This document shows positions 52,070-61,325 of a stretch of 64,000 nucleotides of DNA, in pieces. The DNA is from Streptomyces sp. FIT100 (GTDB lineage Bacteria; Actinomycetota; Actinomycetes; Streptomycetales; Streptomycetaceae), in the NCBI RefSeq assembly GCF_024584805.1, contig NZ_CP075715.1, forward strand, positions 4,350,526 through 4,414,525, in the 5' to 3' direction. Numbering within the stretch: position 1 is the stretch's first letter; each line of letters starts with the position of its first letter. The translations under genes were made by a program, and so were the position numbers. The notes under the pieces were generated by a model, which saw only the letters and a program-made list of their open reading frames with translations, did not search any database and was not told the origin of the DNA.

Positions 52070-52516
52070 GTGACTGCGATCTTCGACGAGACCGTCCGCG
52101 CCCGGCTGCAAGCCCCCAACATTTGGTACGTCGGCACTGTGTTCGCCGACGGAGCACCGCAGGTCAGCCCCATGTGGGTGGATCTGGAGGGAGAGGGGGA
52201 GCTGATGTTCAACACCTCGGTGGGCCGGGTGAAGGAGGAGAATCTGCGCCGCGACCCCCGCGTCTATCTCTCGCACGCGGACGCCGTCGACCCCTTCGAC
52301 AGGGTGCAGATCAATGGTGTGGTGACCCGCTTCATCGAGGGTCAGGAGGCGCACGACCGGATGGACCAGCTGGCCCGCAAGTACCTGGGCAGCGAGCGCT
52401 TTGAGTGGCTCATGCCGGGCGAGCAACGGGTTGCTGTGATCGTGCGTCCGGTCAAGGTGCGACACATCGTCGGGGTGGAGCACTTCCGGCCCGGTGGACC
52501 CGCCCCCGCTCCCTGA
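52070..52516 (+). CDS. PPOX-class split-barrel protein, probably F420- or FMN-dependent
   Basis: 148 residues (GTG start). WYVGTVFADGAPQVSPMWVDLEG and MFNTSVGRVKEENLRRDPRVYLSH follow the Rv1155/TIGR03618-like split-barrel pattern, where KxxNLRRDPR helps to bind the cofactor phosphate. The substrate is unknown. Longer upstream frames run into the integrase remnant, so the GTG at 52070 is preferred. It is the first complete island gene. Confidence 0.82.
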   Translation: MTAIFDETVRARLQAPNIWYVGTVFADGAPQVSPMWVDLEGEGELMFNTSVGRVKEENLRRDPRVYLSHADAVDPFDRVQINGVVTRFIEGQEAHDRMDQLARKYLGSERFEWLMPGEQRVAVIVRPVKVRHIVGVEHFRPGGPAPAP

Positions 52517-52726
52517 CGGGCACCGCTGAAGCGGCGCGGTGCGGGAAGGTGGCTGTCAGCGGCGGTGAGCACGCCGACCAGCAGCGGGCCGCGCCTGGTG
52601 GATGTGCAGGCCGTGCCAGGGCTCGTCCGGCGGATCATGGGCCGAGCAAGGGCCGGGCCGAGGAGAGGGCCGGCCAGTGACCTCGTCGTGTTGACCGCCC
52701 CCGGCAGGCGGTGCTGGAGTCGGCAG

Positions 52727-53467
52727 GTGGACAGCATCCCCGCCAACCGGCGGCTCTGGAACAAGATCAGCAGCGCCTACCAGCACAAGCACGACCCGCA
52801 AATCGGCGCCGCACCCCGGCTGTGGGGCATGTACTCCATCCCCGACGCGCACCTGCACGCCCTGGGCGACGTCGCCGGCAAGCGCGTCCTCGAACTCGGC
52901 TGCGGCGCCGGGCAGTGGTCCAGGGCGCTCGCCGCCGAGGGCGCCACCGTGGTCGGGCTCGACCTGTCCGAAGCCCAACTCGCCGCAGCGGCCCGCGCGA
53001 TGGGAGCGGACCGCTACCCGCTCGTGCAAGGCGCCGCGGAACAACTTCCCTTCGCTGCGGACAGCTTCGACCTGGTGTTCTGCGACTTCGGTGGGCTCAG
53101 CTGGGCGCCCCCGCACCTGGCCGTCCCGCAGGCCGCACGCGTCTTGGGTCGAGGCGGGCGCCTGGTGTTCAACGTCGCCAGCCCATGGTTCGAAGCTTGC
53201 TACGACGAAGCCGCCAGCCGCGTGACCACGACGCTGCGGCAGGACTACTTCGGGCTGAACACCATCGCCGAAGACGACGGCGCGACCAGCTATCAGCTCA
53301 CCTACGGCGACTGGGTCAAGGTTCTGCGCGGCGCGGGTCTCATCATCGACGACCTCATCGAGCCGCGGCCCGAACTCGGAACACCCAACGGCTACAACGA
53401 AACCGACCCACCCGACTGGGCACACCGCTGGCCGGCGGAACTGCTCTGGGTAACCCACAAACCGTAA
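52727..53467 (+). CDS. Class I SAM-dependent methyltransferase (Methyltransf_11 type)
   Basis: 246 residues. RVLELGCGAGQWSRALAAEG is motif I, VVGLDLSEAQL carries the acidic ribose ligand, and FDLVFCDFGGLSWAP is the motif II region. The GTG at 52727 begins VDSIPANRRLWNKISSAYQ, a typical start of small-molecule methyltransferases; the frame upstream lacks family character. Substrate unknown. No partner gene is close enough to define a pathway. Confidence 0.82.
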   Translation: MDSIPANRRLWNKISSAYQHKHDPQIGAAPRLWGMYSIPDAHLHALGDVAGKRVLELGCGAGQWSRALAAEGATVVGLDLSEAQLAAAARAMGADRYPLVQGAAEQLPFAADSFDLVFCDFGGLSWAPPHLAVPQAARVLGRGGRLVFNVASPWFEACYDEAASRVTTTLRQDYFGLNTIAEDDGATSYQLTYGDWVKVLRGAGLIIDDLIEPRPELGTPNGYNETDPPDWAHRWPAELLWVTHKP

Positions 53468-53857
53468 GGTCCGCCGCGCCGAGACGTGACGGCATCCCCT
53501 CGCCGGGCAGGCCGAGGTCCTGCCCGGCTGAATCATGGGCGTAGCCATCTGGCCTGGTCTTTTCTGTTGCTCGGGGCATGGTGGTGCACACGGGCTGGAG
53601 GGGCGTGGGTTGTCGTTGGGTTGCTTGCTGAGCGACGAGGAGGGGCTGACGGTCCCTCCGCTTGTCGCGCCGCTCCGGGCGTTGTCCGCGCATGTGCGGG
53701 CGGGTGGGGAGGGGGGTCTCCCCTTGCCTGGGGTATTGGTCTAGTCCAAACTCGTCATGGACATGGACGGCGACTCTGCAGAGTCGGTCGCGCACGGCCC
53801 GCAATGCCGCCGCCGGTCCTGATCGACAGGTCGCGGTCATTGAATGAGGGGGATGCC
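53468..53857. other. Intergenic region upstream of the SARP-type regulator
   Basis: About 390 bases without a supportable gene. A DasR-like palindrome is at 53736-53749. The remaining sequence looks like decayed or imported DNA. Confidence 0.5.
53736..53749. promoter_or_regulatory. Candidate DasR (dre-like) operator
   Basis: TTGGTCTAGTCCAA agrees with the recalled DasR consensus ACTGGTCTAGACCAGT across the TGGTCTAG-CCA core. It is 109 bases upstream of the regulator start. In Streptomyces DasR, with glucosamine phosphates, controls chitin use and antibiotic genes. Confidence 0.5.
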
Positions 53858-56590
53858 ATGTCAGAGAGGACGCCGGCCACGGGGCTTCCCCGGGGAGGTC
53901 CGGCAGGCGAGCCGGGCCCGTTCGGGACATGGCTGCAGGCGTTCCGAAGACGGGCCGGGCTGAGCCAGGAGGTGGCCGCGTCGCGGGCCGGGATCAGCAC
54001 CAGGGCGCTGCGGGACATCGAGCGGGGCCGGGTCCAGCGGCCCCAGTCGCGCACCCTCCGGCGCCTGGCCGAGGCGCTGGGGCTGACCGGCGGTGAGCTG
54101 GCGGACCTGCTGGCCGCCGCCCGTACCGGGCCCCCGCGCGGCGCCGTTCGGCCGCGCCTGCTGATCCTCGGCCCGCTCTCCCTCCAGCGCGGCCAGACCC
54201 CTGTCCCGGTCACCAGCCCGATGCTGCGCCGCCTGCTCGGGCTGCTGGCGCTCAAGCACCCCGAGCCCTCCACCCAGCAGGAGATCACCGACACCCTCTG
54301 GCCGTCCGGGCCGCCCACTTCCCACCAGAGCCTGATCCACACCTACGTCAGCCAGGTTCGCCGGCTGCTGGAGCAGGGCGTCCCGCGGACCGTCCCGCCG
54401 CCGACCGTCGTCCGGACCCCCACGGGCTATCTGCTGGAGGCGTCCCGGAACCAGATCGACCTCGGCCACTTCGACGAGTTGCTGGCTCAGGCGGAGCGCC
54501 TGCACCGCGCGCCGGACCCGCGGGCCGTGTACGAGTCGCTGACGCAGGCCCTCCAGTGGTGGCGGGGGCCGGTGCTCGCGGACGCGGACCCGGTGCTGCG
54601 CCAGCATCCGGCCGCCGTGGTGGCCAACGAGCGGCGGGTCAAGGCGGTGCTGCTGCACGCCGACACCGCGCTGCTGCTGCGCCGGCCCGAGGAGGCCGTC
54701 CCGGTGCTGTGGGACATGGTGAACACCGAGCCCTTGCACGAGGGTCTGCACGCCCGGCTGATCCTCACCCTCGCCAGCTGCGGGGAGCAGGCCGCCGCGC
54801 TCAACGTGTTCAGCCGCCTGCGCGACCGGCTCGACAAGGAGTTGGGCATCGCGCCCAGCGCGGAGGTCCGTGACGCCCACCTGAGGGTGCTGCGCCAGCA
54901 ACTGCCCCTCGCTCAGCGCCCGGACCACCCCGCGCCGGCCGACCGCACGGCGCTCACCGGCCCGCTCCCGGCCCAGCTGCCCGCCAGGGCCGGCTCGTAT
55001 GTCGGGCGGCGACGGCAGATGCGGAAGCTGGACGCCCTCGTCTCGCCCGACCCGGCGCGGCGCTCGCATGTGGTGGCGGTGGTCGGTGCGCCCGGGGTCG
55101 GCAAGACCGCGCTCGCCAAGCACTGGGCGCACGCGCGGCGCGAGCACTTCGAGGACGGACAGCTGTTCGTCGACCTGCGCGGCCACTCCCCGCTCCCGAC
55201 GCTGCGTCCCGGCGACGTCCTGGCGCAGTTCCTCCGGGCCCTGGGTGCTCCGCCCGACCAGCTGCCCGCGGAAGAGGACGAGGCCGCGGCGCTGTACCGC
55301 ACACTGCTCGCCGACAAGCAGATGCTGATCGTGCTGGACAATGCGCGCGACGCCGAGCAGGTCAGGCCGCTCATCCCGGGCGCCCAGGGCTGCGCGGTGG
55401 TGATCACCAGCCGTAGCCGGCTCGCGGGGCTCGTCGCGAGTGACGGCGCCCGCCAGCTCGTCCTGGACGTGCTCGATCCGGACGAGGCACGCCAACTGCT
55501 CGGCAGCACCATCGGTGAGAGCCGGGTCGCCGCCGAGGAGGAGGCGGCGCGCAGGCTGGTGCAGGTCTGCGGCGGCCTGCCGCTGGCCATCCGGATCGCC
55601 GGTGCCAACCTGCTGGCCCGTGACGCCGGTATCGCCGACTACTGCGCCGAGTTAGCGGGCGACGACATGCTCAGCCGGCTGCACATCGAAGGGGACCGGC
55701 GCTCGACGGTACGGGCCGCCTTCGGCCTGTCCTACTGCGCGCTCCCGGCCGCGTCCCAGCGGATGTTCCGGCTGCTCGGTCTGATGCCGGGCCCGGACGT
55801 CACCGTGGACGGCGCCGCGGCGCTGGCGGACTCGACCTCGGCCGAAACGGCCGGACTGCTGGTGAGCCTGACGGACGCCCATCTGGTGCGGGAACGGGCG
55901 GCCGGCCGGTTCGGGTTGCACGATCTGCTGCGCTCCTACGCCCGCGAGCTGGTCAGCAGGGAGGAGGCGCACGCCGCCCGGCAGCGGCTCTTCGACTGGT
56001 ACCTCTACCACACCGACGCGGCGGCCCGACTGCTCTACCCCGCGGATTCGGCCTCGGTCCCGTGCGCCGGGACGGCGCCCTCGGCCGCGCTGGTCTTCTC
56101 GGACCACGGTCAGGCCTCGGAGTGGCTGGACAGCGAGCGGGAGAACCTGGCCGGCGCCGTCCTGCAGGCGTCCGGCACCGGTTTCACCGCCGTCGCCTGG
56201 CGGCTGGCGGAGAGCCTGCACGGCTATCTCTCGGCAGGCATGTACACGGGCGACTGTCTCAAGGTCGCGACCGCCAGCCTGTTCGCCGCCGTCGCCGACG
56301 GCGAGTTGCGGGCCCAGGCCGCCGCCCAGTTGCGGCGCGCCGAATGCCACTGGGTGCTGGGGAACAGCGCGCAGGCCCTGGAGCTGTTCGGCAGTGCGCT
56401 GGAGCTCGCGCGGCAGGCCGGCTGGCTCGACGGGCAGGCGCTGGCGCTGCGCCGCATCGGAGCCGCGCACCAGGAGAACGGCGCCACGCGGCTGGCCTGC
56501 GACTACCTCTCCCGGGCCCGCGAACTCATCCGGTGCGGCAACGGGGCGGGGAGTGCGGACGACGTCACCAACCTGGGGCTGATCTGCTGA
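53858..56590 (+). CDS. XRE-SARP-NB-ARC family transcription activator
   Basis: 910 residues in one chain. An XRE-type HTH (about 23-80: FRRRAGLSQEVAASRAGIS and RALRDIERGRVQRPQSRTL) is followed by an OmpR-like SARP DNA-binding domain (about 95-200), a BTAD helical domain (about 205-350), an NB-ARC ATPase with VVGAPGVGKTALAKHW (P-loop from about 408), and a short TPR-like end. AfsR-type proteins have the last three parts but usually no XRE head. It probably activates the downstream biosynthetic genes. The ATG at 53858 follows GAGGGGGA; longer upstream frame is non-coding in character. Confidence 0.9.
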   Translation: MSERTPATGLPRGGPAGEPGPFGTWLQAFRRRAGLSQEVAASRAGISTRALRDIERGRVQRPQSRTLRRLAEALGLTGGELADLLAAARTGPPRGAVRPRLLILGPLSLQRGQTPVPVTSPMLRRLLGLLALKHPEPSTQQEITDTLWPSGPPTSHQSLIHTYVSQVRRLLEQGVPRTVPPPTVVRTPTGYLLEASRNQIDLGHFDELLAQAERLHRAPDPRAVYESLTQALQWWRGPVLADADPVLRQHPAAVVANERRVKAVLLHADTALLLRRPEEAVPVLWDMVNTEPLHEGLHARLILTLASCGEQAAALNVFSRLRDRLDKELGIAPSAEVRDAHLRVLRQQLPLAQRPDHPAPADRTALTGPLPAQLPARAGSYVGRRRQMRKLDALVSPDPARRSHVVAVVGAPGVGKTALAKHWAHARREHFEDGQLFVDLRGHSPLPTLRPGDVLAQFLRALGAPPDQLPAEEDEAAALYRTLLADKQMLIVLDNARDAEQVRPLIPGAQGCAVVITSRSRLAGLVASDGARQLVLDVLDPDEARQLLGSTIGESRVAAEEEAARRLVQVCGGLPLAIRIAGANLLARDAGIADYCAELAGDDMLSRLHIEGDRRSTVRAAFGLSYCALPAASQRMFRLLGLMPGPDVTVDGAAALADSTSAETAGLLVSLTDAHLVRERAAGRFGLHDLLRSYARELVSREEAHAARQRLFDWYLYHTDAAARLLYPADSASVPCAGTAPSAALVFSDHGQASEWLDSERENLAGAVLQASGTGFTAVAWRLAESLHGYLSAGMYTGDCLKVATASLFAAVADGELRAQAAAQLRRAECHWVLGNSAQALELFGSALELARQAGWLDGQALALRRIGAAHQENGATRLACDYLSRARELIRCGNGAGSADDVTNLGLIC

Positions 56591-57338
56591 AGGCGCGGGC
56601 GGTGGCACGATTCCGCCGAGCCGGGCCGAGCCGGGCCGGGCCGAGCCGAGCCGAGCCGAGCGCTGCTCGCGGTCCGGATGCGGTGGCGCCGAGCTGCCTT
56701 CCCCGGCGCGTGCACCGACCCGGGCGGCCACTGCGCCGTACGGCCCCCGGCCCACATGCTGGCGGGGTTCCGCATGTGCGAGGTCCGCGCGCTCGACGTA
56801 CCGGCCTGCGTACGGGCACGGTGCGGCCACGGCCACGGCCACGGTCACGGCGCGACGCACTCGCCCTGCACCACGGCGGTCGGCCCCGGCACGCGGAGCA
56901 GGGCGGTCGAGCACGGGCGCGAGGTGCTGCGGCTCTCGCGGGCGAAGCGCCCTGGGCCGTGACAGGTCCGGCTGCGCCGAACACCGCCCCTGTGCCCCAG
57001 CCGGCCCGGCGGCAGGACAACTACTCCGGCAGTTGCCCCGGTTCTGCCGGTTCCCACGGGCCGATCGGCGGCGACCGGGAGAACCACAGGCCAGTACCCC
57101 TGTCTTCGGCCGGGAGTGGCCGCCCGGGAGCTTCCGGTCCTCTGGTGCGACTGTAGGAGCCCGACCAGGCCGGGCCCGTACGGTGGCCGCACCGCAAGGC
57201 CGTTCCCCGTGCCGATCATGAGGTGACACGTTGCCGTAGCTCCCGGTGGCCTTCGCCGCCGCCCGTGCGGGGGGCGCGTTCCGAGCCCCTCTCCTTCGGT
57301 CAAGCCCACATCATCCGCGCGATCAGAATGAGGTGACG
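56591..57338. other. Long intergenic region with GC-rich simple repeats
   Basis: About 750 bases. A pentanucleotide array (56615-56662) and a cacggc array (about 56827-56850) lie in it. A 94-codon frame here encodes His-Gly repeats but is not convincing. The 3' part presumably holds the promoter of the LuxR-type gene. It may include decayed TPR-coding sequence from the SARP gene. Confidence 0.5.
56615..56662. repeat. Pentanucleotide array (gccga/gccgg, nine units)
   Basis: Nine consecutive five-base units directly after the SARP-gene stop codon, in the order A G A G G A A A A for the last base. Confidence 0.85.
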
Positions 57339-58367
57339 ATGGAATCCGCGGCACAGCCCCCACTTCAGGAAGCTCACCGGAGTGCCGAGGTGGACGAGTT
57401 CGCGGTCGCGTTGTACGAACGCACCGTCGGACGCGTCGACTTCAGTCCGGCCGGGATCGCCGAAGAGCTGGGCGTCCCGCAGCAGCGCGCCGAGCAGGCG
57501 GTCGGCGTATTGCGCGAACTGCGCCTGGTCAAGCCCGCGGACGGTGGGGCGGACCGGCTGGTGGCGGTCAGCCCGGAGGCCGCCCAGATGGAGCTGCTGG
57601 TCCCCCTGGAGCGGGAGATCCTCGACAGTCGTCACCGACTCGCCGGATTCAAAGGTCAGTTGAGCTCCTTCGTGGCGGCGTTCGAGAAGCAGGCCAGGAC
57701 CCGCTCCGAGCCGGTGGTCATCACCGACGACCGGGAGGAGATCGAGCTGCGGCTGCTGGAGGCAGCGCAGGGCTGCACCACCGAGGTCCTCGTGATGCAG
57801 CCCTGCGTGGCCCGCGAGACCCGAGAGCTGCGGCTGGCCCGTCCGCTGGTGCTGGAGGCGGTACGGCGCGGCGTGCAGGGGCGGATCCTCTATCCCCACA
57901 CCGCCCGCGGTGACTCCGACACCCGCGCGCACCTCGGCGAACTCCTGCGTGCCGGTGGGCAGGTGCGCACCACCAAGGAGGTGCGCGACCGCTTCCTGGT
58001 CTTCGACCGGAAGACGGCCTTCATCCCGGCCGGCGAGGGCGACGCCATCGCCGTCGTCTACGAGGGCGCGGTCGCGGCCTTCCTGGCCGGACTGCACGCC
58101 AGGGTCTGGGAGTCCGCGTTCGACGTCGACTCCGGCGCGGCCGGCTACGCCGGGACGCTGGAGGACCTGAAGGCGACCCTGCTCGACCTGCTGGCCACCG
58201 GTGCCAAGGACGAGGTGATCGCGCGCCGGGTGGGCATGTCCGAGCGGACCTTCCGCCGCCATGTGGCCACGATCATGCAGGACCTGTCGGCCACCAGCCG
58301 CTTCCAGGCCGGTGTGCTTGCCGCCCGGACGGGCCTGGTCGACCTGGCCCTGAGGAGCGCCGCATGA
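57339..58367 (+). CDS. LuxR-type regulator with a TrmB-like N-terminal part
   Basis: 342 residues. An N-terminal winged helix (FSPAGIAEELGVPQQRAEQAVGVLRELRLV) and a central sensor domain precede a C-terminal LuxR-like HTH (KDEVIARRVGMSERTFRRHVATIMQDLSATSRFQAGVLAART). This layout is common for pathway-specific regulators in actinobacterial gene clusters; no kinase partner is present. The ATG at 57339 is preceded by GAGGTGA. ATGA overlap couples it to the split-barrel gene. Confidence 0.87.
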   Translation: MESAAQPPLQEAHRSAEVDEFAVALYERTVGRVDFSPAGIAEELGVPQQRAEQAVGVLRELRLVKPADGGADRLVAVSPEAAQMELLVPLEREILDSRHRLAGFKGQLSSFVAAFEKQARTRSEPVVITDDREEIELRLLEAAQGCTTEVLVMQPCVARETRELRLARPLVLEAVRRGVQGRILYPHTARGDSDTRAHLGELLRAGGQVRTTKEVRDRFLVFDRKTAFIPAGEGDAIAVVYEGAVAAFLAGLHARVWESAFDVDSGAAGYAGTLEDLKATLLDLLATGAKDEVIARRVGMSERTFRRHVATIMQDLSATSRFQAGVLAARTGLVDLALRSAA

Positions 58368-59032
58368 GCCGGTTCGAGCAGCTCGCGTTCACCGCCGCGG
58401 TGCGCCGGGTGCAGCAGGAGATGGGCAGTGCAAGGGCGGCCGACCGCCTGCGCGGGCCGGGCGTGGAGGCCGAGCCGCTCACCGGAGCCGCGGCCGACTT
58501 CATCCGCAGCCTCGACGGTTTCCTGTTCGCCAGCGTGGGCGAGACCGGCTGGCCGTACATCCAGTTCCGGGGCGGGCCACCGGGGTTCGTCCACGTCCTG
58601 GACGAGCACACCCTCGGCTATCTGGACGTCCGGGGCAACCGGCAGTACGTCACCACGGGCAATGTGCGCGGCGACGACCGGGTCGCGCTCTTCTTCCTCG
58701 ACCAGGCACGCCAGACCCGCCTCAAGCTGTTGGGCCGCGCCACCGCCGTGCCGGCCGGCGAGGATCCCGAGCTCGCCGAGCGCCTGGACTCACCGCGCAC
58801 CGAGGGCACGGTCGAACAGCTGGTCACCATCCGGGTCGAGGGCTTCGCCTGGAACTGCCCCAACCACATCACTCCTCGCTTCAGCCGGCGTGAGGTCTCC
58901 GACGCCCTGGCCCCGTTGCGCGACCGCCTCGCGCAGCTGGAGCAGGAGAACGCCACCCTGCGCGCGGAACTCGCCGCGCACCTCGACGCGGTCCGGCCGG
59001 ACCCACCCGGCACCCGGCCACCACATCCCTGA
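58364..59032 (+). CDS. Pyridoxamine 5'-phosphate oxidase-like flavin-binding-fold protein
   Basis: 222 residues. FLFASVGETGWPYIQFRGGPPGFVHVLDEHTLGYLDVRGNRQYVTTGNV is the split-barrel core with FMN-contacting strands, and GRATAVPAGEDPEL follows. A C-terminal coiled coil (about 180-205, LRDRLAQLEQENATLRAEL) suggests dimer or partner contacts. It could be an oxidoreductase of the pathway or a sensor acting with the coupled LuxR-type regulator. Substrate unknown. Confidence 0.83.
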   Translation: MSRFEQLAFTAAVRRVQQEMGSARAADRLRGPGVEAEPLTGAAADFIRSLDGFLFASVGETGWPYIQFRGGPPGFVHVLDEHTLGYLDVRGNRQYVTTGNVRGDDRVALFFLDQARQTRLKLLGRATAVPAGEDPELAERLDSPRTEGTVEQLVTIRVEGFAWNCPNHITPRFSRREVSDALAPLRDRLAQLEQENATLRAELAAHLDAVRPDPPGTRPPHP

Positions 59033-59181
59033 GGGAGCCTGATGTCCGCCGTTCCCCCGTAAAGAACCGACCCGCCCGCTGGCCGAATTCGGCAGCCGCT
59101 TTCGGGCGTTGAGGAACCTGTACGGGAATTCCTACTCTGGAATCGGAAAAGAGCCCCCGAAGCGAACGGAGACATCGCGCG

Positions 59182-60066
59182 ATGGTCAGCGATGTGATCG
59201 ACCGAAATGACCGGTTCCGGGGAATCCTGGACCGACTCGCCACCAAGTCGATCGACGACTACTACAACCCGTACCGACTCTTCGAGTGGCCGGACCGACT
59301 CCCGGAGGACATGTGGTGGATGAGCCCCGAGCTCACCACCACGTACGGGACGGAATGGGCCGAGAAGCTCACTCCGCAGCAACTTCACACGCTTTCCAAG
59401 CATGAGAGCATCAACTTCTACAGCCTCAATGTGCACGGTATCCGGGAACTGCTCGTCGAGGTGGTCAACCGGATCCACACCGCCGGGTTCGAAACGCCGT
59501 CGGAGTTCTTCCACCATTTCATCGGTGAGGAGAACGAGCACATGTGGTTCTTCGCCGAATTCTGCCTCCGCTACGGCGGGAAGATCTATCGGCAGCCGGC
59601 CGGCGGGGAGAGTGCCGGCGGGGAAGCGACCGGCTCCGCGGCCAAGATCCAGAGTGTGCTGGTGTTCGCCCGCATCCTGATCTTCGAGGAGCTGGTCGAC
59701 CACTTCAACTCGGCGATGGCCCAGGACGAGCGGCTGCACGAGACGATCCGCGCCATCAACCGGATCCACCATCAGGACGAGTCCCGGCACATCGCCTTCG
59801 GCCGCGAACTGGTCGACCTGCTCCACCAGGACCTGAAGCAGACCGCGACCGAGCAGGAACTGGCCGACATCTCCACCTACCTGCGCCGCTACATGAAGCA
59901 CAGCTTCGACTCCCTCTACCACCCGCAGGTCTACCGCGACGCCGGTCTGGAGCGCCCGCACGAGGTGCGCCGGGCCCTGCTGGAGTCGCCGGCCCGGGCC
60001 GAGGCCGAGCTGCGCACCTTCCGCAAGACCGCCAAGTACCTCGAAAGGACGGGACTCATCCGATGA
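59182..60066 (+). CDS. AurF-like di-iron N-oxygenase
   Basis: 294 residues. Probable metal ligands are Glu75 (SKHES), Glu117 and His120 (EENEHMWF), Glu170 (IFEELVDHF), and His196, Glu200 and His203 (IHHQDESRHIAFG), the pattern of AurF and CmlI, which oxidise aryl amines to nitro groups. A Gly/Glu/Ala-rich insert lies at about 140-152. No aryl amine pathway genes are visible; the next gene encodes an aminoacyl carrier ligase, so a carrier-bound amino acid may be the substrate (inference). First gene of the operon, with ATGA overlap to the ligase. Confidence 0.87.
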   Translation: MVSDVIDRNDRFRGILDRLATKSIDDYYNPYRLFEWPDRLPEDMWWMSPELTTTYGTEWAEKLTPQQLHTLSKHESINFYSLNVHGIRELLVEVVNRIHTAGFETPSEFFHHFIGEENEHMWFFAEFCLRYGGKIYRQPAGGESAGGEATGSAAKIQSVLVFARILIFEELVDHFNSAMAQDERLHETIRAINRIHHQDESRHIAFGRELVDLLHQDLKQTATEQELADISTYLRRYMKHSFDSLYHPQVYRDAGLERPHEVRRALLESPARAEAELRTFRKTAKYLERTGLIR

Positions 60067-60899
60067 ACCGCCTGACCGGGAGCGACGGCGCACCCGCACT
60101 GGCCATCCTCGGGCCGGGGGCCACCCGGCTCGTCAAGGAGCTCGACCGGGTCTTCGCCGGCTGGGGCCTCACGGCCGGCGCCGAGGAGATCAGCGCCCCG
60201 CCGCTCTACCCGGTGACCGACCTGGAGAAGTTCGACGTCTACACCAACTTCCCCCACCTCGCCTGGGTGGCCGGCTCGCTCGACCTGACGGACGACCAGT
60301 TCAAGCCGGTGGATGGCAGGTTCGGCCCCGGTGCGGTCACCGAGGCACGGTACGGACTGCCGCACGCCACCTGCTACGGCGCGTACCTCTTCCACGAGGG
60401 CGACCAGGTCGCCGACGACGCGCTGGTGACCCTGGTCAACCGCTGCTTCCGCAACGAGGACCACTACGGCGGGCTGCGTCGCCTGGCCAGCTTCCAGATG
60501 CGCGAGATCGTCGCACTCGGCAGCTTCGAGCACACCCAGCAGGTGCTGGCCCGCTTCACCGAGCGGATCCAGTCCTTCGCCGCCGCGCTCGGGATCGACC
60601 TGGGCAAGGTGGCGGCCGGCGACCCGTTCTTCCGCAACGACAACGGCCGCGCCCTGATGCAGAAGCTCAGCCCGGTCAAGTACGAGTTCCAGTACGGCGA
60701 CCTGGCGATCGCCTCGGTCAACACCCACCGCAACTTCTTCGGCGAGCGGTGCGGCATCCGGCTGGAGTCCGGCGAGCACGCCTACACCTCCTGCGTGGCC
60801 TTCGGTCTCGAGCGGTGGCTCGCCGTCCTGACCGAGCACTTCGAGGGGGACCTCGACGCCGCGCTGGCCGCCGTGCACGCCTCCGCCGACCCGTCGTGA
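60063..60899 (+). CDS. Amino acid:[carrier protein] ligase (truncated seryl-tRNA synthetase-like)
   Basis: 278 residues of the class II aminoacyl-tRNA synthetase fold without a tRNA-binding domain. Candidate zinc ligands are Cys104, Glu148 and Cys244, as in the archaeal-type SerRS-derived ligases that load glycine or alanine on carrier proteins. RCFRNE fits motif 2 and VAFGLERW motif 3. It is expected to adenylate a small amino acid and move it to the carrier protein encoded two genes on. The stop overlaps the start of the holo-ACP synthase gene. Confidence 0.87.
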   Translation: MNRLTGSDGAPALAILGPGATRLVKELDRVFAGWGLTAGAEEISAPPLYPVTDLEKFDVYTNFPHLAWVAGSLDLTDDQFKPVDGRFGPGAVTEARYGLPHATCYGAYLFHEGDQVADDALVTLVNRCFRNEDHYGGLRRLASFQMREIVALGSFEHTQQVLARFTERIQSFAAALGIDLGKVAAGDPFFRNDNGRALMQKLSPVKYEFQYGDLAIASVNTHRNFFGERCGIRLESGEHAYTSCVAFGLERWLAVLTEHFEGDLDAALAAVHASADPS

Positions 60900-61315
60900 C
60901 CCAGCCCCTGATCGGTGTCGACCTCGTACCGCTCTCCCGGGTGCGCGAGCTGCTGGATCCCGGGATCGGGCCGGTGCTCAGACGCTGCCTCTCCGCCGAG
61001 GAACTGGCCGTCTGCCGGACCCCGGACGGCGCACCCGACCAGGCGGGCATCGCCGGACGGCTGGCCGCCAAGGAGGCCGTCTTCAAGCTCCTCGGCGCCG
61101 TCGGAAGGCCGGTTCCCTGGCAGGGCATCGAGGTCCTGCGCGGTCCCGGCGGCCGACCGGGGATCCGACTCTCAGGCGGAGCCGCCGAGTTGGCAAGGAA
61201 CGCCGGGCTCGGCCCGATCGACGTCAGCATCAGCCATGACGCCGGGTTCGCGATCGCCGTCGCGACCGCCTCCACCTCTCTCGACCATCCCATCGTGCTG
61301 GATCAGCGACTCTGA
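60896..61315 (+). CDS. Holo-ACP synthase-type 4'-phosphopantetheinyl transferase
   Basis: 139 residues (GTG start), the compact AcpS type. IGVDLVPLSRV carries Asp9 and GRLAAKEAVFKLL carries Glu60, the Mg2+ ligands; VSISHDAGFAIAVA is the third motif. It transfers phosphopantetheine from CoA to carrier proteins. Its position between the ligase and the carrier gene suggests that it serves the cluster carriers. Ten bases separate it from the carrier gene. Confidence 0.9.
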   Translation: MTQPLIGVDLVPLSRVRELLDPGIGPVLRRCLSAEELAVCRTPDGAPDQAGIAGRLAAKEAVFKLLGAVGRPVPWQGIEVLRGPGGRPGIRLSGGAAELARNAGLGPIDVSISHDAGFAIAVATASTSLDHPIVLDQRL

Positions 61316-61325
61316 AGGGAATGCC

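Noticed and set aside
51806..52070. Extended N-terminus of the split-barrel gene
   Set aside because: This part is antisense to the integrase remnant, and the family start fits the GTG at 52070.
56678..56962. A 94-codon frame with a His-Gly repeat after the SARP gene
   Set aside because: The repeat comes from a simple cacggc array. No ribosome site or domain was seen. It is possibly decayed sequence.
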